A stretch of DNA of 7,963 bases from JBCCRH01 sp039208045 (GCA_039208045.1 JBCCRH010000302.1:1-7963), one strand, 5' to 3'; shown: positions 1 through 7,069, counted from the stretch's first letter. A program made the numbers and translations. Notes: generated by a model not told the origin, from the sequence alone.

Positions 1-591
1 ATCCGATACTTCCTGGTCGAGCACTTGCTGCTTTTTCCAGTTGGCCTGCATACTCGCCTGCGAGTAGCGATAGTACTGGTCTTTATGCATCAGCTGAATG
101 AGTTGATCTACCAGCTCTAAAGTTAAGCCTTTCGTGTCTGTCTTCTGTTTTTTCGCGAAGCGCTCTTCCAGCGAAGGTCGCTTCACTTCTAGATCGCAAT
201 CTGCCGTTAGCTCTACAAAGCGTTCCCCCAGAATACTGTATAGCTGATGCTCTTGCAGTGTATTCAACGTTTCAAAGGCATAAGCCACGATGCCACAAAA
301 AGAAGTAGGATTTTGCTTTTTAGCACTAAGCAGAAAGCCGTGTACTAATTTGGGCGTTTGCCCCATATAAGCGTAAGCAACGGCAATATTCCAATAGTCT
401 GCATAGACGGTATCTCCAGCTTCTTGAATCGCTTGGTACGTGTTTTCGAGGTAGTGCTTGCCCCTTTGGTAATCTTCATCGGATACCCCATCCAGCTTTT
501 CTGGGATATATCCTATCTCGATCGGCTGAGCGTAAGTGGAAAAACTTAGCGAAAGTAGGAATAGTAAAAGGGTGATTGCTTTATGATTCAT
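1..591 (-). CDS. Secreted protein of unknown function, partial (C-terminus beyond left edge)
   Basis: The frame is open from an ATG at 591 to the window edge, giving the first 197 residues. Residues 1-22 form a Sec signal peptide: N-terminal Lys, a Leu/Ser-rich core, and an STYA|Q cleavage site typical of Bacteroidota. The exported part has a short helical, TPR-like stretch near residues 64-90 (ADYWNIAVAYAYMGQ...), then a polar linker rich in Lys/Glu, then a helical segment (LVDQLIQLMHKDQYYR) ending ...VLDQEVSD at the edge. That last segment resembles the N-terminal side of DUF6624-type proteins as I remember them, but the diagnostic part lies outside the window, so this family call is weak. 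It is the third gene of a tight block: its ATG is 3 bp after the stop of the upstream Cys-rich cargo, with no Shine-Dalgarno sequence, so translational coupling is likely. No function can be assigned. It has no recognisable T9SS domain within the visible part. Confidence 0.85.
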   Translation of the reverse strand, partial: MNHKAITLLLFLLSLSFSTYAQPIEIGYIPEKLDGVSDEDYQRGKHYLENTYQAIQEAGDTVYADYWNIAVAYAYMGQTPKLVHGFLLSAKKQNPTSFCGIVAYAFETLNTLQEHQLYSILGERFVELTADCDLEVKRPSLEERFAKKQKTDTKGLTLELVDQLIQLMHKDQYYRYSQASMQANWKKQQVLDQEVSD

Positions 592-594
592 AAT

Positions 595-1377
595 TTATAG
601 CTTGAAAAAACGCTGAACAATTGTTTGATTGTCAAATTTGACTACTGCAATATATGTCCCATGGGGCCATGCGCTAACATCAAAAGTAGTGCGCCCATCT
701 TCGTACTGCCCTACTTTTCTGCCCATCAGATCAAAGAATAGGATAGTTGGAGGTAATACAGCATAGTTAGATCGCACTATTTTAAGGTTTATCTCATCTG
801 TTGCTGTGATGGGATAGAATATGAGCTGCTGCTCCGCAGCAAGAGCCTCAACAGCAACAATATTGGAATATTCAAATTGCCCATCAAAATCAATTTGCCG
901 AAGTCGGTAGTAATTGCTACCTGCTGCTGGCCGCTTATCCATAAACGTGTAAAACTGATCTGCCGAAGTATTGCCCATACCATCTATAAAAGCTATAGTA
1001 GCCCAGTTTTCCCCAGCGTTAGCTACGCGTTCTAGCTCAAATCCCCGATTATTAATCTCTGAGGCGGTCTTCCAGAACAGCTTCACGCCCCTATCTTGCA
1101 CAAATTGGCCTTTAAAAAAAGTGAGCTCAACTGGCAGGGTACTACAGTTAGCAGCACAATCATCTGGACTAGCATAGCCTGCTAATTCACCAGCGTTACC
1201 GGCTAGGTTGACAAAAGCACACCAGCCTTCACAGTCAAAAGTTGCCGGAAGGCCATTAGTTACACAGGTAGTAGCTCCATCAGGTAATGAGCAGCAGCAT
1301 TGAGGTTGCGCCTTTAAGCTATAGGACGAAAGGCAGGTACAGGCTACAACTAGTAGGCTAGATATGAAATGTTTCAT
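595..1377 (-). CDS. Small Cys-rich secreted protein with atypical T9SS type A sorting domain
   Basis: The protein has 260 residues from the ATG at 1377. Residues 1-23 are a signal peptide (MKHFISSLLVVAC..., cleavage near LKA|Q). A possible lipobox, VVA-C13, lies inside it. Residues 24-80 form a Cys-rich head with eight cysteines (27, 28, 29, 38, 49, 53, 74, 78), including a CCC triplet, so disulfides are likely. Residues 81-177 carry the LPVELT ... WKTASEINN ... YYRLRQIDFDGQFEYS module common just before T9SS sorting domains. Residues 184-260 look like a type A sorting domain (FFDLMGRKV, DVSAWPHGTY, basic end RFFKL), but the usual PNP motif is replaced by YPIT at 188-191. It is expected to cross the outer membrane by T9SS and be attached or released. 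Start choice: an in-frame ATG at 1392 overlaps the previous stop (TAATG) and would add MVKYP; the ATG at 1377 gives a more normal signal peptide. Extension to 1470 would run into the upstream gene and is unlikely. The function of the head is unknown. Confidence 0.88.
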   Translation of the reverse strand: MKHFISSLLVVACTCLSSYSLKAQPQCCCSLPDGATTCVTNGLPATFDCEGWCAFVNLAGNAGELAGYASPDDCAANCSTLPVELTFFKGQFVQDRGVKLFWKTASEINNRGFELERVANAGENWATIAFIDGMGNTSADQFYTFMDKRPAAGSNYYRLRQIDFDGQFEYSNIVAVEALAAEQQLIFYPITATDEINLKIVRSNYAVLPPTILFFDLMGRKVGQYEDGRTTFDVSAWPHGTYIAVVKFDNQTIVQRFFKL

Positions 1378-1391
1378 AGGATATTTTACCA

Positions 1392-2696
1392 TTAATGGAT
1401 AATCAGTTTTTGAGTGCTGATGAGTTGTTGATTTTTCTTCGCAAAAACATAGTACACCCCAGCATTCCAACTGCTCACATCAAGTTCTACACTAGAACTA
1501 TTCTGATTGGGAATAATCGTGGTTATTTCTTGTCCTAAGGCGGAATATATTATTAGCGTCAAGTCAGAAGACAGGCTGGTAGGGAGCGTAAAGCGAACAT
1601 AGTTGGCGCTTGGATTGGGAGAAATCTCCACTGTGCTTTCTTCGGGCAAGGCATTCCGGATAGCAACGATCTTGCTATACTCCAATTGTCCATCAAAATC
1701 TACCTGCCGAAGACGGTAGTAAATAATCGAGTGGAAATGTTCCTGTTCATCTAGGAAAGCATATTGCTGAGGTTCTGCCGTAGTGCCATAACCCGGTACT
1801 TTTCCAATCATCTCAAATTGCTTTGCATCATAGCTTCGCTCAATGGCGAAGTAATCATTGTTCTGCTCAGACGCGGTTTCCCACAACAACTGCTTACCTT
1901 CTGATGTAGTATACCCTTCAAAACTTGTCAGTTCTACTGGCAAGAGCGGGGTATTTGAAAACACCCTGAAATAGTCAAAAGCAAACTCTTCGCTACTACC
2001 ATCCATGCTCACCCGAATCCTTATATCTAAGGTGCTACCTGTAGGAATACTAAAGGTGTAGGTAGCAAATGAATGGGTTAGTGCAACACCATCACTGCCA
2101 TTGCCATCACAGTTGGGATCATGATGAAGCGCTTCATTAAACGTATCACCCTGGCAATCCAAGTCAGCATTAAAGCACAAGGCCTTTACTTCACCAGCGT
2201 TATCTACATTATGATAGAGTTCTACAAAATCGAGCGCATCATATACACTGGCTGTGCCACAAACATCTGTTTCCCCTCTCGCAAAAAGCCCCCTGAATTC
2301 TAGATTAGTCCCCCCTGCAATAGGGATTCCAGTGAAGGTGAGGTCTTTAAAATCTTGTGCATCGGCATTTCCTTCTAGTGGATTGGTGTCATCTAAGTCC
2401 TCGGCAGCATAATAGTAATTACCATTTTGGCCACTGTACCCACCCGACGTAATTTGAATCTTATTGCCATTCGTCGCATCTGTTAAATAGAAATCTTCGT
2501 TGGAGCGAATCCGTCCGAAGTAATCACTAGCCCCACCAAAGAAGTCGTTGGCAGAAGTGTACCGGCTAGCTCCACAATTCACCGTATTACCGCAAGTCTC
2601 AAAATCTTCCTCCCAAATGATCACTTGAGCAGATATCGTAGAAAGACTCAAAAAAATTAAAACTGCTCCTATTAAGTATCGATTGTTGTTGCACAT
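1392..2696 (-). CDS. Secreted T9SS cargo protein, N-terminal beta-sandwich-like domain and type A sorting domain
   Basis: The protein has 434 residues. A signal peptide spans residues 1-23 (hydrophobic core LIGAVLIFLSLST, cleavage ISA|Q). Residues 24-247 are a domain beginning VIIWEEDFE and ending FAFDYFRVFS. It is rich in Gly, Asp, Asn and aromatic residues, with six Cys (35, 41, 146, 174, 181, 196), and looks like an extracellular beta-sandwich. The Asp/Asn-rich stretch DPNCDGNGSDG (193-203) could bind calcium, which is inference. Residues 252-347 carry the LPVELTSFEG ... WETASEQNN ... YYRLRQVDFDGQLEYS module. Residues 354-434 are a canonical T9SS type A domain (VEISPNPSANYVRFTLP, IYSALGQEI, DVSSWNAGVYYV). 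It should therefore be exported by Sec, then by T9SS, to the cell surface or medium. No catalytic motif was recognised, so adhesive or structural roles are as likely as enzymatic ones. It is the first gene of the three-gene block; its TAA overlaps an ATG of the next gene. No clear Shine-Dalgarno precedes the ATG at 2696. Confidence 0.92.
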   Translation of the reverse strand: MCNNNRYLIGAVLIFLSLSTISAQVIIWEEDFETCGNTVNCGASRYTSANDFFGGASDYFGRIRSNEDFYLTDATNGNKIQITSGGYSGQNGNYYYAAEDLDDTNPLEGNADAQDFKDLTFTGIPIAGGTNLEFRGLFARGETDVCGTASVYDALDFVELYHNVDNAGEVKALCFNADLDCQGDTFNEALHHDPNCDGNGSDGVALTHSFATYTFSIPTGSTLDIRIRVSMDGSSEEFAFDYFRVFSNTPLLPVELTSFEGYTTSEGKQLLWETASEQNNDYFAIERSYDAKQFEMIGKVPGYGTTAEPQQYAFLDEQEHFHSIIYYRLRQVDFDGQLEYSKIVAIRNALPEESTVEISPNPSANYVRFTLPTSLSSDLTLIIYSALGQEITTIIPNQNSSSVELDVSSWNAGVYYVFAKKNQQLISTQKLIIH

Positions 2697-2722
2697 GTTT
2701 ATAGTTAGTCTGGTGGCAACTA

Positions 2723-2730
2723 CAAATATG
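2723..2730 (-). promoter_or_regulatory. Candidate -7 promoter element for the secreted-protein operon
   Basis: On the minus strand the octamer reads CATATTTG, one base off the Bacteroidota -7 consensus TAnnTTTG. It ends 26 bases before the ATG at 2696. No TTG at the usual -33 spacing is seen, so support is modest. It lies downstream of the weak terminator-like hairpin at 2752-2774, which fits a separate transcription unit for the three secreted proteins. Confidence 0.35.
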
Positions 2731-2751
2731 GAGGCATAGGCTCATCCATGT

Positions 2752-2774
2752 AAAAAAGGGAGCATAGACAATGC
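2752..2774 (-). terminator. Weak terminator-like hairpin with T-run after the TPR regulator gene
   Basis: On the minus strand GCAT-TGTCT-ATGC (4-bp stem, 2774 to 2762) is followed by TCCC and six T residues (2757 to 2752). It lies 33 bp past the TAA of the regulator. The stem is short and separated from the T-run, so it may be inefficient or fortuitous. Confidence 0.22.
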
Positions 2775-2787
2775 GTGACAGCAGTGA

Positions 2788-2807
2788 GACAAGGAGTGAC
2801 AAGGAGT
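2788..2807. repeat. Perfect tandem duplication of a 10-bp unit
   Basis: GACAAGGAGT occurs twice head to tail (2788-2797 and 2798-2807). The second copy ends on the first base of the regulator's stop codon as read on the plus strand. Related GTGACA/GTGAGACA words lie just to the left (2775-2790). It could be a replication-slippage product or a direct-repeat protein-binding site between the regulator and the secreted-protein operon. Confidence 0.6.
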
Positions 2808-4645
2808 TAAAACAGCAAAATATAGTCGCGAAGCGACTGATGATCAGGAACGCTAATTTTTTTGGAAAGGCGATGCTGCGCCGTACGGACACTACTGGGG
2901 CTAATGGCAAGTAGCTGAGCAATTTCTTTATTCTGAATATTTAGCTTCAACAGGGCACATAAGTTGAGCTCATTAGAGGTGATGGCAGGATATTGCTCTT
3001 TGAGGCGTTTGAAGAAATTGGGATGCACCTGCTGGAAGTACTGCGTGAAAGTGCTCCAATCTTGCTCTCCTTGGATATTCTCTAATAAGAAACTGGACAT
3101 GCTTGTGATAGTGGTTTCGGGCGGGGCTGCTTTGCTGGGTAGTCCAGTACTTCTCCTTTGGCTAAAGATAAGCCAAAGTAATAGTCCTGCAAGGAGCGAG
3201 CCGAGGATTAATACCCACAAGTAAAGATTGCTTTGGCTGATTTTAGGAAGAGCTGGGTGTTCTGCTTCGGCCACTTCTTGCTCTAGACTAGTAATCGCCC
3301 GCATTTCTTCCATATCTACCATATTGCTCTTGATTTCCAGATATGCTGCATAGTATGGATGAGCTTCTTCAGGCATTCCTTTTGCTTGGTATATCTTGGC
3401 AAGCAACTGATTAGCATATTGTTTCACCTTCCTATCTGGCACCCGTTTTTCTATTGTTATGCACTGCTTAGCTTTTTCTAAGGCCTTATCTAGTTGATTA
3501 CGTTTAAAATAAAGCTCAGCCATCATATAGTTCGCGTTGTTAGCAAAAATGTGCTGCAGCAAGGTACTCGTATCTTTTAAATGAGTAAGATCATGTGCCT
3601 TTGCTATTTGCTCATAATGGTAGATCGCTTGTTCAAAACTGCTATCAGCTTGTTCCTGCTGTGTCAAGGCTTGTTGAATATCCCCAATAAGCGTTAAGAT
3701 ATTCCCCACTAAATCATGAGGTATCTTTCCTCCTTCCATGACTACCAAGGCACGTTGGAGATATACAAGTGCTTCCTGTTTCTTTTGTTGTTTTAAATAA
3801 AGCGTTCCTATTTCCTTAAGGTGATACGCAATTACCACCGGAAGATGAAGCTGTTGACTAGCATCAAGTGCTTTTAGCTGGTATTGTAGGGCTTTTTCCC
3901 AATCTTCTAAAAATTGATAGATGGTGCTGATTTGGATTAGAATATGGTTGCGGGTATACGCATCTGCTCCTATTTCTAGTAGCTCAAAAAAATGGGCTAG
4001 CGCTTTATCATAATGGCCCTCTTGCATTTCTAAAAAGCCCCAACACCTGAGCACCGATGGCTTAAAGGATTGGTAGCGCGGCATATGGCATAACTCCATT
4101 GCTTCTCGACATCTTTCTAAACCAGCTTGATATTGCCTCCGATAAAAGCAATTGGTAGCCTCTAGGATGTAACTGCGAATTAATACATCAGCTTGACCTC
4201 GCTCCAAAAGTAGTGGCTTCGATCGCTGTAGGAGACTATCCGATAGACCAGAATTTCCATTTTCGGCATATAAAAAACTCGCCTCAAAGTTTGTGATAGC
4301 TAACTCTTCGACATTGCCTTTACGCTCAAAATAGTTTAAACTCCCTCCTATCACCTCAATGCCTTTAGCAATCCGCCCGCTATGAAATAAAATGATAGCT
4401 AGCTTACGATTCAGCTCATAATACAACAAAGAGTCACCACACAAATCCCTCGCTTTTTCCATAACCGTGGCTGCCTCCAGGGTACTCTGCTTGCGATTCT
4501 CCCAAGCCCATTCTTCTAACAAGTGAATACTATCTTGGCGATTAGCCGTTTGGAGTTGTTGATTCAGCTCCAGCGTAGCACTGCTTTGTGCTAGTAGGAT
4601 AGAGTGCAGTCCGATGAATACTAGTATAATGATCTTAAAGCGCAC
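2807..4645 (-). CDS. Membrane-anchored TPR regulator with C-terminal LuxR-type helix-turn-helix
   Basis: The protein has 612 residues. The start is GTG at 4645: an in-frame TAG lies 6 bases upstream, and the GTG is followed directly by a good signal peptide (residues 1-19, LLA|Q). Residues 20-460 are helical and rich in TPR-like units; clearer repeats sit near 199-225, 234-266, 273-306, 314-349, 371-400 and 411-440. A short linker leads to one transmembrane helix at about 474-494 (LYLWVLILGSLLAGLLLWLIF) followed by QRR, consistent with a cytoplasmic C-terminus. Residues 530-612 form a DNA-binding domain (WSTFTQYF, HPNFFKRL, LTSNEL-like ITSNELNLCALLKLN, then the helix-turn-helix NKEIAQLLAISPSSVRTAQHRL at 572-593). 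No kinase, receiver or other signalling domain is present. It is thus a one-component regulator: a periplasmic TPR sensor part coupled to cytoplasmic transcription control, in a style common in Bacteroidota. The signal and targets are unknown; neighbours on both sides encode envelope or secreted proteins. The preceding gene ends 36 bp upstream, so read-through from it is possible alongside a promoter in the gap. Confidence 0.92.
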   Translation of the reverse strand: MRFKIIILVFIGLHSILLAQSSATLELNQQLQTANRQDSIHLLEEWAWENRKQSTLEAATVMEKARDLCGDSLLYYELNRKLAIILFHSGRIAKGIEVIGGSLNYFERKGNVEELAITNFEASFLYAENGNSGLSDSLLQRSKPLLLERGQADVLIRSYILEATNCFYRRQYQAGLERCREAMELCHMPRYQSFKPSVLRCWGFLEMQEGHYDKALAHFFELLEIGADAYTRNHILIQISTIYQFLEDWEKALQYQLKALDASQQLHLPVVIAYHLKEIGTLYLKQQKKQEALVYLQRALVVMEGGKIPHDLVGNILTLIGDIQQALTQQEQADSSFEQAIYHYEQIAKAHDLTHLKDTSTLLQHIFANNANYMMAELYFKRNQLDKALEKAKQCITIEKRVPDRKVKQYANQLLAKIYQAKGMPEEAHPYYAAYLEIKSNMVDMEEMRAITSLEQEVAEAEHPALPKISQSNLYLWVLILGSLLAGLLLWLIFSQRRSTGLPSKAAPPETTITSMSSFLLENIQGEQDWSTFTQYFQQVHPNFFKRLKEQYPAITSNELNLCALLKLNIQNKEIAQLLAISPSSVRTAQHRLSKKISVPDHQSLRDYILLF

Positions 4646-4661
4646 CTGCTATTATTTATTA

Positions 4662-4669
4662 CAAATGTA
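4662..4669 (-). promoter_or_regulatory. Candidate -7 promoter element for the TPR regulator
   Basis: The minus strand reads TACATTTG, a full match to the Bacteroidota -7 consensus TAnnTTTG, inside the 36-bp gap before the GTG at 4645. It ends 16 bases before the start codon, which would leave a very short leader. No TTG at the expected -33 distance was found. Confidence 0.4.
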
Positions 4670-4681
4670 GCAAACATCACC

Positions 4682-7069
4682 CTAATTTCTATTGATACGA
4701 TTGAGCTCATCACTCGATACCTTCTTGTTATTAAATCCACCCGTACCTAACTTTCCAAAATTCCAGTTGAAGGTAATTTTATAGAAATGCCAGTCTCCTT
4801 CTGAGAGGTAGGTAAAATGACTTTGATTAAAATTGGAAATACCTCTGAACTTATATCGATCAAAAATGTCATTGGCCCAAAAGCGAACTTGTAAATGATC
4901 ATTAAAAAACTTGCGCGTCAAGCCAATATGAAAGAACGAAACAGGGTTATCCACATAAATACCATCCACCCGTGGTGAGGTATATTGATAGATCATTTCT
5001 AGCTTGATGGCCCCTGGTAGCTGAACCGATTGGTTGGTATATAAATAATAGCCTGCCTTGCGATTTTCAAGCAATGACCCCACATCTTCTACCCTATGAT
5101 CCTCGTAGCGAGCGCCCAGCATAAAATAGGCCGAATAGCTTTTATAGCTAAATGGATAGGCTACCGACACCGCATACAAATCAGTACTTTTAATATTATC
5201 CCGTATAAAGGCAAAAGTGCCTGGATTGTCAAAATCTTCCACTTGGATAATGGTATTAATGGGGTTACTTGTATGCGTATAATTGAGATTGAAGCTCCAC
5301 TTGTTGATCGCTAAGCTGGCTGATATAGCATCACTAAAAGCAGGAACCAATGTGGGATTGCCCCGCAGCGAAACCAAGGAATCGACGTAAAAAACAAAAG
5401 GATTCAAATCCTGAAACTGTGGACGTTGAATACGCCGACCATAGCTCAAACTCCACCTGCTATCATCCGAAATAGCCTGACTAATAGAGGCAGAAGGAAA
5501 ATAATTGATATAGCTCTGTGTTTCAAAAGCAGTAGCTTCTGATGCTCGGTCTACATGCGTCCACTCTGCTCGAAGCCCGGCTTTGATTTGGGTGCGCTCA
5601 TTGCTCCAATCCAATTCGCCATAGGCTGCCAGTATATTTTCCGAATAGTCATAATCACTGCTTGCCTCTGCCTCTCGCTGGTACGTTCCATCTGCCAGTT
5701 GCGACTCAAAACGAAGCAAGCTACGGTTGGCAATATTGGCATTTTTAATACCGGTCTTCACCTGCATGCCATTAGGGAAAACTTTATGAATATCTAATTG
5801 TGCCGTGAAGACATCAATAGCATTGGTATTGAAGGTGCGTTTGTTTAAAAATTCACCAACCGGCTCGCTCTCATAGAATTGATTGATGTTTTCTAAACGC
5901 TCCAAGTCAAAGTTGGAATACTGACTAGTCAGGAATAGGTTAGAACCTAGCGTATCCCAATTCCATTCATAATACGCATTGACCGTATGGCTATTTTGAT
6001 CGTATGGGCCGGTAATATCTGTGTCGAGGTTAAAAGCTGTTTCTTTATTTTCGTTGTAGATATTGCTGTTAGCAGCATCTTTTTCTCCATCCGTAAATAA
6101 AGTAGTGTATTGCATGCCCAGCTTACTGTTGGCGTTGATCTGATATACAGAACGGAAGTTAAAGTCTTGCGTGAATAATTTGCGGCTATATTCCAGCTTG
6201 TTGTCCACTTCAGTGAGCACCTCATTAAGCTCATAGGTACGGAAATAGTATTCTCGCCCCCCCATAGTCCAAGGCCGGGCACCATAGCTCGTTTGGAAAA
6301 GCCACTTGGATAATTTGTAATAGACATCTCCTCTGAAAAAGGAACGAAAATGCTTCCCCTGGCCCACTTCCTGCACTAAGCCAACTTTGAAGCCATTCAA
6401 AGCACCGCTCTTAGTGATGATATTGATGACAGCGTTCCCTGCTGCATCGTATTTTGCACCCGGATTATCAATAATCTCTATCCGCTTCAGTTCGTTGGAA
6501 GTGAGGTTTTCTAGTATCTGAGTCGAGGCAATCTGTTGCCCATCCACATAAATGAGCGCACTACCTTTCCCGATGACAGAAATCTGTCCCCCACTGTTAA
6601 TAAGTACCTTTGGCGAATTGCGCAACACATCCATGGCGCTGCCTGCATTACTAAGCGCCGTATTAGCCACGTTTACCGTAAGGTCACTCCCCTTTTGCTC
6701 AAACAAAGAACGCTGAGCAATCACCTCTACACCTTCCAATAATTGCTGCTGAAGCTGTATTTTGCCTAGGTACAAACTAGCTTTATTGCTAGGGGGTTCT
6801 ATCATTTGGTGAAATGCTTCGTAACCCAAAGCAGTGATTTTAAGCAAATAGGGCTCGCTCGCTACTCCCTCTATTTTAAAAGCTCCATCTAAAAATAAAT
6901 CGCCTAAAACTAAAGCCGAATCAACCGGCGCGAGGAGGAGTACATTGCCAACATCGATGGGCTGGCCTTGTTCGTCCACAACGCTACCACTTAAGGTATG
7001 TTGGGCACCTAAAGGTAGCGTAAGCAATAATAGAGCAACAAAAGTGAGTGCGTAGAGTATCCATTTCAT
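4682..7069 (-). CDS. Outer-membrane beta-barrel protein, TonB-dependent-receptor-like (CarboxypepD_reg-like, plug, barrel)
   Basis: The protein has 795 residues. A signal peptide spans residues 1-22 (MKWILYAL..., Leu-rich core, LGA|Q). Residues 24-104 form a carboxypeptidase regulatory-like beta-sandwich (LSGSVVDEQGQPI ... VLL ... FKIEGVASEPYLLKITALGYE). Residues 125-220 are a plug-like domain (SAMDVLRNSPKVLI, GGQISVIGKGSALIYVDGQQI, LTSNELKRIEIIDNPGAKYDAAGNAVINIITKS). The rest, to about 775, has alternating aromatic strands of an outer-membrane barrel of the OMP_b-brl_3 kind (YGRRIQRPQFQDLNPF, FNWNFGK), with a polar tail of about 20 residues. Length is normal for this family. No TonB box is evident between the signal peptide and the first domain, and no SusD partner is nearby, so energised import is unproven; substrate unknown. 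Start choice: ATG at 7069 begins a textbook signal peptide, whereas the ATG at 7105 would add 12 residues and lies downstream of the candidate promoter but is poorly placed for a leader. It is divergent from a MocR-type regulator and 36 bp ahead of the TPR regulator. Confidence 0.92.
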   Translation of the reverse strand: MKWILYALTFVALLLLTLPLGAQHTLSGSVVDEQGQPIDVGNVLLLAPVDSALVLGDLFLDGAFKIEGVASEPYLLKITALGYEAFHQMIEPPSNKASLYLGKIQLQQQLLEGVEVIAQRSLFEQKGSDLTVNVANTALSNAGSAMDVLRNSPKVLINSGGQISVIGKGSALIYVDGQQIASTQILENLTSNELKRIEIIDNPGAKYDAAGNAVINIITKSGALNGFKVGLVQEVGQGKHFRSFFRGDVYYKLSKWLFQTSYGARPWTMGGREYYFRTYELNEVLTEVDNKLEYSRKLFTQDFNFRSVYQINANSKLGMQYTTLFTDGEKDAANSNIYNENKETAFNLDTDITGPYDQNSHTVNAYYEWNWDTLGSNLFLTSQYSNFDLERLENINQFYESEPVGEFLNKRTFNTNAIDVFTAQLDIHKVFPNGMQVKTGIKNANIANRSLLRFESQLADGTYQREAEASSDYDYSENILAAYGELDWSNERTQIKAGLRAEWTHVDRASEATAFETQSYINYFPSASISQAISDDSRWSLSYGRRIQRPQFQDLNPFVFYVDSLVSLRGNPTLVPAFSDAISASLAINKWSFNLNYTHTSNPINTIIQVEDFDNPGTFAFIRDNIKSTDLYAVSVAYPFSYKSYSAYFMLGARYEDHRVEDVGSLLENRKAGYYLYTNQSVQLPGAIKLEMIYQYTSPRVDGIYVDNPVSFFHIGLTRKFFNDHLQVRFWANDIFDRYKFRGISNFNQSHFTYLSEGDWHFYKITFNWNFGKLGTGGFNNKKVSSDELNRINRN

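Noticed and set aside
358..549. Plus-strand open frame with a hydrophobic stretch
   Set aside because: It lies antisense to the secreted partial gene; the hydrophobic run is the complement of that gene's coding sequence and there is no independent start signal.
1378..1470. Longer start for the small cargo at 1470, adding 31 residues
   Set aside because: It overlaps the upstream gene by 79 bp and puts a Cys-rich, non-signal sequence before a clear signal peptide.
2599..2922. Minus-strand open frame of 107 codons
   Set aside because: It overlaps the end of the TPR regulator and the start of the first cargo in another frame and shows no domain; both overlapped genes are well supported.
4659..4672. 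TACA-TT-TGTA inverted repeat as an operator
   Set aside because: Only a 4-bp half-site in AT-rich sequence, and it coincides with the TAnnTTTG promoter match, which explains it better.
5947..6327. Minus-strand open frame of 126 codons inside the barrel gene
   Set aside because: It is a shadow frame, with composition unlike a real protein and no family resemblance; the barrel frame is continuous through it.
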